Assembly: GCA_007693945.1 (NCBI GenBank)
Contig: RECP01000063.1
Location: 1-64,000 of the forward strand
DNA length: 64,000 bases
DNA from: Spirochaetaceae bacterium
GTDB lineage: Bacteria; Spirochaetota; Spirochaetia; DSM-27196; PWMO01
Direction of reading: 5' to 3'
Shown here: one piece after another, positions 45,902 to 53,889 of the stretch
How positions within the stretch are numbered: the stretch's first letter is position 1
Layout: each line of letters opens with the position of its first letter
Made by a program: the position numbers and the translations under genes
The notes under the pieces: model-generated
What the model saw: only the letters and a program-made list of their open reading frames with translations
Database searches by the model: none
Told to the model about the DNA's origin: nothing

Positions 45902-46978
45902 ATGCGGGCGGGGGCAATCCTGAACATACCGAATCAGATCGGCATACTGGAGCTAGATAGACCGACTGCGGGCCCGGACGATGTCATCGTGAAACCGCAC
46001 CGCGTCGGCCTCTGCATGACAAACGTCAAAATGGCGCGCCACGGCTATTACGCCATCGACCAGCGCGGGCTGCCGTTCATGGAGGGACACGAGGTCTCGG
46101 GTGAGGTGGTGGAAGTTGGTGCGCAGGTCAAAGAGCTGGCACCCGGTGATCGCGTGGCGGTCTACATCTATGTGCCGTGTCACAACTGCTACTACTGTCA
46201 ACGTGGCCACCCAACCATGTGCGACAATTTCATTCTGGGTGGGATATATCCGGGGGGATGGGCGGAGTACGTCGTGATCTCGCGACATCAGCAGTTCGCG
46301 CGTCGTCTGCACCGTATCGCGGCTGCCGTTTCGTACGACGACGCCGCGCTGCTTGAACCGTTATCATGCGTGGTTCACTCGCTTGAACGCAGCACCGTAG
46401 GCGCCGGGGACAGAGTGGTTGTACTGGGCGCCGGTTTCATGGGGCTGTTGCACACTACCGTACTCGGCCTCTATCCGCTGGCTTTGAGCATCAGCGTTGA
46501 TCTGAGTGCGTTCCGTCTTGGCCGTGCCGCGGCGTGCGGTGCGCACGAGACAGTTCTCAACAGTGATCCCGAAGCGGTAGTTGAACGCGTGCAGGAACTG
46601 ACCGGCGGACGCGGCGCGGACGTTGTCTTTGAAGTGACCGGCAACGTCCAGGCGTACGAGCTCGCACCGCGGCTGCTGGCAAAAGGAGGGACGGCACTGT
46701 TCTTCGGCGGAGTCCCTTCGTCTGAACCAGTCCGTGTTGACCCGCGCGCACTCCATTACAACATGTATCGCCTGGTGGGATGCCAGAGCGCAGAGGATCA
46801 TCACGTCAGCACAGCAATGGCTTTGATAAACAGCGGCCGTGTGAAACCGTCCGCATTCATCACCCAGCGCTTCCCTATGGAACGGTTGAGCGACGCTATC
46901 CTCTTTCCGCAGCAGCCGGACAATCGCGAGCAGATGATCAAAGTGATGCTGCACGGGTTTGACTGTGAGTTGCCCTGA
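45902..46978 (+). CDS. Zinc-dependent alcohol dehydrogenase family protein
   Basis: This 358-residue medium-chain dehydrogenase has catalytic zinc ligands in GLCMTN (Cys) and GHEVSGEVV (His, Glu). The structural zinc loop is PCHNCYYCQRGHPTMC (CxxCxxCx7C), and the NAD-binding site is VVVLGAGFMGLLH. It oxidises a sugar alcohol or alcohol. The ATG at 45902 follows the kinase stop by 14 bases. The ORF-track version would overlap the kinase by 47 bases and is not needed. Confidence 0.88.
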   Translation: MRAGAILNIPNQIGILELDRPTAGPDDVIVKPHRVGLCMTNVKMARHGYYAIDQRGLPFMEGHEVSGEVVEVGAQVKELAPGDRVAVYIYVPCHNCYYCQRGHPTMCDNFILGGIYPGGWAEYVVISRHQQFARRLHRIAAAVSYDDAALLEPLSCVVHSLERSTVGAGDRVVVLGAGFMGLLHTTVLGLYPLALSISVDLSAFRLGRAAACGAHETVLNSDPEAVVERVQELTGGRGADVVFEVTGNVQAYELAPRLLAKGGTALFFGGVPSSEPVRVDPRALHYNMYRLVGCQSAEDHHVSTAMALINSGRVKPSAFITQRFPMERLSDAILFPQQPDNREQMIKVMLHGFDCELP

Positions 46979-46997
46979 GTACGCGCGCAACGGCATT

Positions 46998-47181
46998 ATG
47001 AATCCCGGAGAGCTTGCGGCGGTCATTGATAACACCATCGCTGACCCGTTGCTGCCACGGACGGGTATTCCAGACGCGTGCCGCTGACGCTGCAGAGATG
47101 CCGGCTGCCGGGGCCGCGCGAATCGGTAAAAGCCGCGGCACATCGACTATCGACAACTATAACGCCGAAAACAGTGGTTGA
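46998..47181 (+). pseudogene. Collapsed deoxyribose-phosphate aldolase (deoC) remnant
   Basis: A 29-codon ORF from the ATG at 46998 reads MNPGELAAVIDNTIADP, matching the DeoC N-terminus (ELAxxIDHTLLKP). After it, in another frame, comes PAAGAARIGKSRGTSTIDNY up to a stop at 47181, matching the DeoC C-terminal EAGATRIGTSxG segment. About 180 residues of the barrel between them are missing. The gene has been reduced to its two ends by an internal deletion plus a frameshift. A deoC gene would fit the surrounding pentose/polyol operon. Confidence 0.65.
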
Positions 47182-47215
47182 TCGGGACCTGGAGAAAAGG
47201 ACGGAGGGAGGGAGA

Positions 47216-47650
47216 ATGATGGCCACGACACGTACCAGGACGGAACTTTGCAGCCAGGGAGCACAGAACGTCTTGCGGGCAGCAGTGGCGGCAGCTGAGT
47301 TGAGGCACGTAGCGGTCTGCGTTGCTGTGTCCGATTGTGGAGGGCACCCGTTGGCACTGTTGCGGATGGACGCGTGCGGCGCGCACGCGTCCTACATCGC
47401 CATGCGGAAGGCGTGCGCTGCTGCAGTAACCGGAGCAGCCACCGGTCGCGAGCTGCCGCAAGGAACCATTGATCCCGGTCTTGGGGCTTGCATCATGCTG
47501 AGCGCTGCCAACGGGACATTCGTAGCTCTGGAAGGCGGTGAACCGGTGCTGGCGGAAGGCCAGGTAGCCGGCGGTGTTGGCGTGAGCGGCGCCACGGAGG
47601 CCATAGACCGCGAAATAGCCCGTATTGCCGCAGCGGCCTGCGCTCGTTAG
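47216..47650 (+). CDS. GlcG/HbpS family heme-binding-like protein
   Basis: This 144-residue protein belongs to the GlcG/HbpS (DUF336) family: it has ALLRMDACGAHASYIAMRKA, the conserved LRMDGA-like stretch after an N-terminal helix, and GEPVLAEGQVAGGVGVSGA near the C-terminus. HbpS binds heme; many members lie in glycolate, propanediol or polyol operons with unclear roles. The ATG at 47216 follows GGAGGGAGGGAG. It appears intact although both flanking genes are decayed, which may mean it is still under selection. Confidence 0.8.
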   Translation: MMATTRTRTELCSQGAQNVLRAAVAAAELRHVAVCVAVSDCGGHPLALLRMDACGAHASYIAMRKACAAAVTGAATGRELPQGTIDPGLGACIMLSAANGTFVALEGGEPVLAEGQVAGGVGVSGATEAIDREIARIAAAACAR

Positions 47651-47739
47651 GTACCGCGTCGTGCAACGGCAGCAGTGAAACACGCTCGTCTATTGGCACT
47701 GCTCCATTGATATTCAGGCATTGGCGCACTATGGTGCAC

Positions 47740-48340
47740 GGGGAGTCGGTTTTGGCTTCGAGAGTCCGAGCGCTGGAGAAGCAGTGTGGAAGCCGGGTAG
47801 CCCGACAGTTCCCTGACTTTCGGGCCGTATTCCACAGGCGGCTGAGGCCGCGCTTCACTCTGCGTTCCACGCCCTCGGTATTGGCCCCGGGGACGAGGTG
47901 CTCGGAGCACGAGTGATGTTTTGCGAAACGGACCCCGCGACACTCAACGTTGATCCTGAGGACCTCCGGCAGCGGAGGACGCAGCGCACGCCCACGGTGC
48001 TGAGTACATGGGCAGGCGTGAAGCGAGTCTACTATGAAAACAGCATCGTCTATGATGAGGCGCAAACAGGAGTCCTGTTAGGCCGTCTCATTGAAATGCG
48101 GCAAACCGAGAGAGCGCTGGTGCGCGGCGACCGCTATCCGTTACTGCAGATTCAACCCTGCTTCGTCGAACGCGGCAGAAACTTCCAACGAGTACGGTAC
48201 ACGTCCGGCGTCTTGCCGCAGTATCGATCAACGCGTGCTGAAGACGTCACGCAGGTCGGCCTTTCCTGCAAGCGGTACCGGAAAAGGCGTCAGCCACGGC
48301 AACGGTGGAAGCCGCAGGGCTACAGACTTTGCGCGCAATG
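47740..48340 (+). pseudogene. Decayed DegT/DnrJ/EryC1/StrS family aminotransferase
   Basis: Pieces of a PLP sugar aminotransferase appear in order but in broken frames. SRVRALEKQ resembles the family's N-terminal helix. EAALHSAFHALGIGPGDEVL matches the conserved SGTxALHxALxALGIGPGDEV region and is followed at once by FCETDPATLNVDPEDL, so the VPxYTFxAT segment normally between them is deleted. DRYPLLQIQPCFVERG and AFPAS resemble C-terminal motifs. Most of the catalytic middle is absent. This fills the 775-base gap between glcG and the esterase; borders are approximate. Confidence 0.7.
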
Positions 48341-48425
48341 TCGAATACTATCGTGGCAGTCGTGAAAGAAAGACGCGAGGTCGGCGCGAGATGCGGAGCC
48401 GCGCTCGCCTGGCAGGGAGGCGTTC

Positions 48426-49409
48426 GTGACGGTGCTCCTGGTCACCATTTTCGTCATCACCGTGCTTGGTATCGTCTATCTGCTCGGACCGCGTCTTCGC
48501 TTCAGCACCGGGACAACCACGCCGCAATTGCCGGGCTCTCTGGCAGAACTGGTTGAATGGCTGGCATGGCGGGAAGCGCAGTATGCGGATATTGTCGAGG
48601 GCACTCAAAAGGAAATCGTCTGGCGACAAGCCGGCGCTCCGTCGCGCTCGTGCTACGCGGTTGTTTACGTGCACGGTTTCTCAGCCAGCCGCCGCGAAAT
48701 AGACCCTTTTCCGCAACTGGTAGCCGACGCGCTGAACGCTAATCTCTTCTATACCCGCCTCTGCGGCCATGGCAGCACCGACCCTGACGCCATGGGTAGA
48801 GCGCTTCCTTCGCAATGGTACCAGGACGCCCTGGAGGCACTGGCGGTCGGCCGTGCCATCGGCGAGAGGATCGTGCTGGTGGCGACATCGACCGGCGCAA
48901 CGCTTTCGACAGCGCTGGCGGAACGGTTCTCCGACCAAATCCACGCCCTGGTGGCGGTGAGCCCCAACTACGGTCCCGCCACACGCATCGCCTGGCTTAC
49001 CGCCGGACCGTGGGGCGTGCAGCTGGCGCGCCTGCTGCTGCCCAACTACCTCAACTGGGAGTCTTCCAGCGAGCTGCACGAGCGTTTTTGGACCACGCGC
49101 TACCCGGGAACCGCAATCCCGGCATTGATGAGCCTGGTCGCCTATGGCCGACGTATCGACCACCGCGCGCTGCGCGTTCCGTTAATTCAGTTCTCGGCTC
49201 CCGGCGATCAGGTGATCGATTACCGCTGGTCGATACGGGTCTTCGAGCGGTGGGGCACTGCGGCTGCGCCGCGGCCGCCCAAGAACCTGGTCCTGGTACA
49301 CGACTCGAGCGAACCTGAGCAGCACGTCATAACCGGAGAGATCCGCTCACCGGAAAACACCGAGCGCCTGGCGGCGCTGGCGGTCGAGTTCCTGCGGGAA
49401 CTGCGGTAG
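48426..49409 (+). CDS. Alpha/beta hydrolase, membrane-anchored esterase-like
   Basis: The protein is 327 residues long. Residues 1-22 form an uncleaved-looking membrane segment (TVLLVTIFVITVLGIVYLLG). The hydrolase core has the oxyanion-hole VVYVHGFSASRRE, LCGHGSTDPDAMG and a nucleophile elbow VATSTGATLS (AxSxG instead of GxSxG). Asp in FSAPGDQVIDY and His in EQHVITG complete a likely triad. It resembles monoacylglycerol lipase or carboxylesterase families. GTG start; the gene is convergent with tonB. Confidence 0.8.
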   Translation: MTVLLVTIFVITVLGIVYLLGPRLRFSTGTTTPQLPGSLAELVEWLAWREAQYADIVEGTQKEIVWRQAGAPSRSCYAVVYVHGFSASRREIDPFPQLVADALNANLFYTRLCGHGSTDPDAMGRALPSQWYQDALEALAVGRAIGERIVLVATSTGATLSTALAERFSDQIHALVAVSPNYGPATRIAWLTAGPWGVQLARLLLPNYLNWESSSELHERFWTTRYPGTAIPALMSLVAYGRRIDHRALRVPLIQFSAPGDQVIDYRWSIRVFERWGTAAAPRPPKNLVLVHDSSEPEQHVITGEIRSPENTERLAALAVEFLRELR

Positions 49410-49472
49410 CGCGCGGCGGCACCAGCTCGGCATATCTTCGAGTAACGAGCGTCACACGGAAATCCCTCTGCG

Positions 49473-50243
49473 TCAGGTCAGCGAGTATTCGATTCTCACC
49501 GTTATCGCTACCGGCCCTCCGGCGCGATGACTGATGGGAAATATCCGTTCCAGCGAATCCAGCGCTGCGCGATCGAGCATAGAATAGCCGGAGGAGCCTT
49601 CCACTTCGCGGCTGCCGAGACTGCCATCCGGCTCGACCTGGATCCGGACGATCACGATCCCCTGAACGTTGCGTCGTCGCGCCGCCATCGGATAGACCAG
49701 ATTGTCCTGCAACCGCCGGTAGATATCCTCCACCAGCGCATCGACGGCCGAACCTTCGGTGAGCGGCCCATCGGGGTCGCCTGCGCCGGCCATCGAGTCT
49801 AGCGAATGGTCCGGCAACCCGGTGCCGGCGCTTGAGCTCGATTCGGAACTCTCTGCCTCAGATCGCGCAAGACGCTCACTGTCGCCGGTGCCGGACTGAG
49901 CCCTTGCGGGCTTACCGCTGGTCGCATCAGCAGCTGCCGTCTGTGGTGGCGCGGCTTTGGCGACAGTTTCTCTTTCTGCTGACGACTGCTCCGCAGGCGC
50001 TTGCTCGATATGCAGGACGTTCTCCCCGCTGCGCGATGCGCGAGGCCCGTCACCGGAACCGGATCCAGCGACGGGCGGCTCCATGACCACAGTCAGGCGA
50101 TGGTCACCGCCCTGCCCGGCATGCTCACTGAAAGGCACGAACTCGACGACGAGCAACAGACACAGGTGCAGCAGCACGGCGGCTATCACTGCCTGCCGCA
50201 TGCGCCTGCGCTCAACTGTATCTCGCCGTCTCGCCCGTGCCAT
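49473..50243 (-). CDS. tonB: TonB family energy transducer
   Basis: This 256-residue protein has a single N-terminal membrane segment (AVIAAVLLHLCLLLVVEFVPF) with the TonB-type His, then a low-complexity Ser/Ala/Glu-rich periplasmic linker. The linker lacks the usual Pro-Lys repeats. The C-terminal TonB domain reads LVYPMAARRRNVQGIVIVRIQVEPDGSL. It transmits proton-motive energy to the outer-membrane receptor encoded 16 bases upstream. exbB and exbD are not in this window, so they must be elsewhere. ATG behind AGGAG. Confidence 0.88.
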   Translation of the reverse strand: MARARRRDTVERRRMRQAVIAAVLLHLCLLLVVEFVPFSEHAGQGGDHRLTVVMEPPVAGSGSGDGPRASRSGENVLHIEQAPAEQSSAERETVAKAAPPQTAAADATSGKPARAQSGTGDSERLARSEAESSESSSSAGTGLPDHSLDSMAGAGDPDGPLTEGSAVDALVEDIYRRLQDNLVYPMAARRRNVQGIVIVRIQVEPDGSLGSREVEGSSGYSMLDRAALDSLERIFPISHRAGGPVAITVRIEYSLT

Positions 50244-50259
50244 GCGCGGCTCCTATTCT

Positions 50260-52257
50260 CTAGTAGCTGTACGCCGCCGAGATCCGGAAACTGCGGCCGG
50301 GGGCGGGATAATATGATCCGAAGAAGACCAAGGGTGCGTAACGAACGTCGAAAAGATTCTTTACCTCGGCACTGAGCGACAGATCGCCCGGCAGACGCTC
50401 GGGTCGGAAGCGCACAAACACGTCGGTCAGGAAGTAGGAATCGATCTTGTCTGACTCGTTCGCGGTATCGCCGCCCTGGTACGCTTGGCTGCGGCAGGTA
50501 ATCGCCGGTCCGAACTCGAGACCGCCAAGTGGGCGCACGCCCAGTTCCGCATCGATGGAATGATTGGGGACGAGAGGCACCTGATTACCCTTGTCATCGC
50601 CCGCGATGAAGACGGCGTTGACGTAGCTGTAACCCGCGCTCAGGCGCAGCTGGTCGATGGGTTCACTTGACAGCTGCACGTCACCGCCGATGCGGCGAGT
50701 TTGATCAAAGTTTTCGTTTGCGCCTTCGAACGTCACGGGATCAAAAACGTACGCTATTTCGTCACGCATCTGCAGCCAGTAGAAGCTGAGATCCGCCCGA
50801 AGTGCGCGTGACAGATAGAGCCCACCTCCGACCTCGACAGTGAAACCACGCTCAGGTTCAAGTGCATCTTCGAACTGATTGGCGAAGTTGACATCAGCCT
50901 GCTCATCCAGAAACGGATAACGAAACAGCGTTCCACCCGATACAAAAAGCTTGGAGACATCACTCGGCCGATACACTACGCCAAGATCAAAGACCACGGC
51001 CTGGTGCGTCTTTGACTCGTCAATTTCGGGGTCGTCTTTCTCGGCAGACAACACACTCCGGTCATAGCGAACGGCCGCCGACGCGTCCAACTGCTCGGTC
51101 AGATAGACCGTGTTTGAGAGCGCGGCACCGAACGTCCACTGTCCCAGCCTGAAATCATTGATCTTATTGTCACGATCAGCGGAATCGTAGCCTCGACCGT
51201 CCTGCCAGGCCCAGCTTCCGTCGATACCGAAGCGAGAACGAACCGGAACGGCACCGGCATCCCAGTCCACAATCACGGCCGGCGACCCCGTCAGTGTGTG
51301 AAGGCTTGCGTCCGTGTAACTGCCGAACGTTACGTTGTCGATTTCGACAAGCTTCAACGAGTAACCCAATACCAGGTCAAGGTGCGCACGATCGCCGATC
51401 CCCCAATCAAGGCCGGCATCGACGGCAAACTGATCCTCGCTCGCCTCATCTTCCTCATTTACTGCCTGCCCCGGATCATCCTCGAACTCTTCCTTCGTCA
51501 ACCCGCCCGGCAACTCGTAGGATACATTGGCGTAGCGGCCGCCGAGACTCAAGCTGAGCCGGTCGCTGACATCGAGGTCGCTGCCGAGGGAGAAATTGAG
51601 CGCCTGGTAAGCGCTGCGGTCGCGGTGGCCGTCGGTCGCAAAGTGTTCGGCGGAGGCGCGCAGGCGGGCGCGCCGGCCGGCAGTGGCGAGTCCGAGACGT
51701 TGCTGGTTGGTCATGAAGCTGCCGAACGACCCGAACGCCGTTACCTCCAGCGGCCGCTCAGGCGTCCTGGTGATGATGTTGATAACGCCGGCCACAGCGT
51801 AGTTGCCGTAGAGCGCGCTCTCGCTGCCGCGCACGACCTCGATGCGCTCGATCGCATCGACAGGTACAGACAGCCAGTTGATGCCCGACATATCGGGGTT
51901 GTTCTGGCGGCGGCCGTCGACCAGCACCAGCACGCGGCCATAAGAGCCTTCGCCGAAGCCGCGCATGTCGACCTGCGCCTGGGCCTCGTTGGAGAACGAG
52001 CGAAACGAGACGCCCGGCTGGCGCTCCAGCAGCTCCACCACGTTGGTGGCGCCGGAGCGGCGAATGTCTTCGGCAGTGATGATGGACACGTGCGCGGCGG
52101 TAGACAGTATGTCGGTGAGCACGCGGTCGGCGGTGATCACAACGTCGATAACCGGCACAGGCTGCGACCTGTCGTCCCGTGGCGAATCCGCCGCCGCGGA
52201 CAGCGGCCCAAAGGCCAGTGGGGCTGCCAGCAGCGATACAAGAAATCGGAATTTCAT
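50260..52257 (-). CDS. btuB: TonB-dependent outer-membrane receptor, BtuB-like
   Basis: This is a 665-residue receptor. Residues 1-22 are a signal peptide (LAAPLAFGPLSAAADS), followed by a TonB box-like stretch (IDVVITADRV), the plug domain (VVELLERQPGVSFRSF, GRVLVLVDGRRQNNPDMSG, VVRGSESALYGNYAVAGVINIITR) and a beta-barrel ending in aromatic FRISAAYSY. ATG 52257 follows AAGGAG; the ORF track adds 40 residues from the leader. A cobalamin riboswitch precedes it, so it most likely imports vitamin B12 or other corrinoids, feeding the methyltransferase genes next door. Confidence 0.9.
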   Translation of the reverse strand: MKFRFLVSLLAAPLAFGPLSAAADSPRDDRSQPVPVIDVVITADRVLTDILSTAAHVSIITAEDIRRSGATNVVELLERQPGVSFRSFSNEAQAQVDMRGFGEGSYGRVLVLVDGRRQNNPDMSGINWLSVPVDAIERIEVVRGSESALYGNYAVAGVINIITRTPERPLEVTAFGSFGSFMTNQQRLGLATAGRRARLRASAEHFATDGHRDRSAYQALNFSLGSDLDVSDRLSLSLGGRYANVSYELPGGLTKEEFEDDPGQAVNEEDEASEDQFAVDAGLDWGIGDRAHLDLVLGYSLKLVEIDNVTFGSYTDASLHTLTGSPAVIVDWDAGAVPVRSRFGIDGSWAWQDGRGYDSADRDNKINDFRLGQWTFGAALSNTVYLTEQLDASAAVRYDRSVLSAEKDDPEIDESKTHQAVVFDLGVVYRPSDVSKLFVSGGTLFRYPFLDEQADVNFANQFEDALEPERGFTVEVGGGLYLSRALRADLSFYWLQMRDEIAYVFDPVTFEGANENFDQTRRIGGDVQLSSEPIDQLRLSAGYSYVNAVFIAGDDKGNQVPLVPNHSIDAELGVRPLGGLEFGPAITCRSQAYQGGDTANESDKIDSYFLTDVFVRFRPERLPGDLSLSAEVKNLFDVRYAPLVFFGSYYPAPGRSFRISAAYSY

Positions 52258-52393
52258 GAAACGGTACTCCTTCTTTGACCCACCGCCTGCGGCGATGAGC
52301 GTGCGGCTACACAGAAGGAATGGTAAGAGCGGATCGGTACACCAGGCTCGTGGGTACGCCACGGCTACGTTACGCATTCCCTGTACGTGAGAG

Positions 52394-52421
52394 AACGAAG
52401 CACGGTGTTGACTGCTTCGTT
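52394..52421 (-). promoter_or_regulatory. Riboswitch expression-platform hairpin
   Basis: AACGAAGCA and TGCTTCGTT form a perfect nine-base stem with a ten-base loop directly after the B12 box in the btuB leader. There is no strong U-run behind it, so it may switch by terminating, by pausing or by competing with another fold when cobalamin binds. Confidence 0.5.
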
Positions 52422-52429
52422 TTGAGAAA

Positions 52430-52600
52430 GGAATCGTCTTCTGGCTAACGGATATTCAGCGTCTCGCCTTCCCATCCCATGAGGACAGTGGCAATGAGGC
52501 ACCTCGAATCCGCACACAGCGGCACGCCCGCACCTGATTCACACAGGTTTCCGTTCTTCCTTTCCGCTTGTTGGTTCGCGGTCTGAGCACCTCCTGATGA
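52430..52600 (-). ncRNA. Cobalamin riboswitch upstream of btuB
   Basis: Read on the minus strand, the leader has the cobalamin aptamer elements in the right order: GAGGTGCTCAG at the 5' side, GGAAACC then AATCAGGTGCGGGCGTGCCGC, TTGCCACTGTCC, GGGAAGGCGAGACGC and finally AGCCAGAAGAC, a B12-box variant (usual form AGCCAGGAGACC). Spacing fits an aptamer of about 170 bases. It should lower btuB and tonB expression when cobalamin is plentiful. A covariance-model search would settle the fold. Confidence 0.88.
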
Positions 52601-52621
52601 CAGTTGGATTCGTTGCGTAAG

Positions 52622-52648
52622 ACTATACCGGGTTCAGGCGGCTGTCAA
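52622..52648 (-). promoter_or_regulatory. Promoter of cobalamin riboswitch-btuB-tonB operon
   Basis: On the minus strand TTGACA (52648-52643) and TATAGT (52627-52622) are separated by 15 bases, slightly short but with strong hexamers. Transcription would start near 52615, just ahead of the aptamer. Confidence 0.6.
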
Positions 52649-52659
52649 CTGCCGGTTTA

Positions 52660-52683
52660 CGCCGGCTTGCGCCGCGGCCGGCG
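52660..52683 (-). terminator. Hairpin after methyltransferase gene
   Basis: CGCCGGC and GCCGGCG form a perfect seven-base G/C stem around a ten-base loop, about 28 bases past the stop of the minus-strand UroD/MtaA gene and before the btuB promoter. It probably ends that transcript, although no U-run is present. Confidence 0.45.
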
Positions 52684-52710
52684 ACGCCGGACAGCCTGAA
52701 GCCCTGACAT

Positions 52711-53736
52711 TCATAGCGGCCGGGCGCGGTTCTCGCGGGCAAAGCGGCGCATAGCATCGATATTCTCTGCCGGCGTGTCACGCGGCACTTCACAGCCGGC
52801 GTTTACCGCGTAGCAGCTGCCCCCGGCCTGGTCGTAGCACTCCTGAAACGCCCGGTAGACCGATTCGGGTGTTCCGTCGCGCAAGGCGCGGACGGGGTCA
52901 ATGTTGCCGGACAGAAGTTGCCGTGGGCCGGTCTCCCGCCGGGCGGCAGTCAGCGCCACCATTGAATCCAGATCGAGTATGTCAGCGCCAACTTCCCTGA
53001 GCATCGCCAGCAATGGTGTGGTATTGCCGCAGATGTGCAAGCGCACCAGCGCGCCCATCTCGTGCAGAGTCTGCACGTATCTCTTCTGGTACTCCCAGAT
53101 GAAGGCACGGTACAACTTCGGGCCGGCCAGCGAAGCTGCCGCATCGCCAACTCCAATGATGTCGGCTCCGGCTGCAATCTGCGCGCGCGCAAAGGTCATC
53201 TCCATTTCGAATACAAAGTCGAACAGATCGCGCACAAAGCCTTCGTCATCGTAGAGATCCATCATGAAGGTGTTGATGCCGCGCAGGTCACAACTCTCGG
53301 CAATTGGGCCTTCGACCCAACCTTCAACCAGTTTCTGATCACCGACCTCGGTCTTCAACCGTGAGATGACCTCCAGACGTTTGGACATGCGCGGACCGCT
53401 GCCCGGATCGGGCACGTTGAGCGATCGCAGCCGTGACTTGTCCTGCAGCAGCGCATTACTTTCGTCGACAGCCGGCGGCTGGTTTTCGTAGTAGATGATG
53501 GCAGCTCCGAGGTCCGCCGCCTCGGTGGTCGGGCACGAAATCGCCGAAACGTGATCGACATCGTACCGCTCGGCGAACGCGATCTGGCCCCGAGCGTGTG
53601 CCGCGGCATCGAGTACGTACTGCCTGTAGCAAACGCCTGCCTGATCAGCGGCTATCATCATCGAGATCGGAATGAGCGGCAACGAGTCGGTCTGTTCGCC
53701 CCGCACAGTAAGCGTAATTCGTTCTCTGCCGGTCAT
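52711..53736 (-). CDS. UroD/MtaA family corrinoid methyltransferase
   Basis: This 341-residue TIM-barrel protein is of the uroporphyrinogen decarboxylase/MtaA superfamily. The zinc-binding motif used by the methyltransferases is intact: RLHICGNTTPLL (HxCG) and, near the C-terminus, NAGCEVPRDTPAENI. It should move a methyl group between a substrate and the corrinoid protein encoded divergently at 53.9 kb. It is not heme synthesis: UroD's own residues are absent and no hem genes are nearby. ATG 53736 follows AGGAGG; the ORF track adds 23 residues. Confidence 0.87.
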   Translation of the reverse strand: MTGRERITLTVRGEQTDSLPLIPISMMIAADQAGVCYRQYVLDAAAHARGQIAFAERYDVDHVSAISCPTTEAADLGAAIIYYENQPPAVDESNALLQDKSRLRSLNVPDPGSGPRMSKRLEVISRLKTEVGDQKLVEGWVEGPIAESCDLRGINTFMMDLYDDEGFVRDLFDFVFEMEMTFARAQIAAGADIIGVGDAAASLAGPKLYRAFIWEYQKRYVQTLHEMGALVRLHICGNTTPLLAMLREVGADILDLDSMVALTAARRETGPRQLLSGNIDPVRALRDGTPESVYRAFQECYDQAGGSCYAVNAGCEVPRDTPAENIDAMRRFARENRARPL

Positions 53737-53781
53737 TTGGTACCTCCTGCGCGGTATGGCGCCACCATGCGCACGTTTGTG

Positions 53782-53842
53782 GCAGAATTCTGCAATACAG
53801 CGCAAAATTGTCTTATACAGATGGGGTTCATCGGTTTATACT
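53782..53842 (+). promoter_or_regulatory. Divergent control region of corrinoid genes (AraC-type repeats, palindrome)
   Basis: TATACA (53814-53819), 17 bases and TATACT (53837-53842) form a promoter for the corrinoid protein. ATACAG occurs at 53795-53800 and again at 53815-53820, a 20-base spacing on one helix face, with the second copy covering the -35 as in class II AraC activation. GCAGAATTCTGC (53782-53793) is a perfect 12-base palindrome next to the first repeat. The PocR-AraC protein at 54.6 kb is the obvious candidate to bind here. Confidence 0.55.
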
Positions 53843-53889
53843 TTATCTGCTTTTGATGAGCGGTGACAACGACTCGGAGGAGGAAAACA

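Noticed and set aside
47898-48365. 155-codon ORF as an intact gene
   Set aside because: Its start falls inside the conserved GPGDEVL block of an aminotransferase, and the family motifs continue from the preceding sequence. It is a piece of a pseudogene, not a gene.
52711-53736. Uroporphyrinogen decarboxylase in heme synthesis
   Set aside because: The HxCG zinc motif and the corrinoid neighbours fit the methyltransferase branch; no other hem genes are present.
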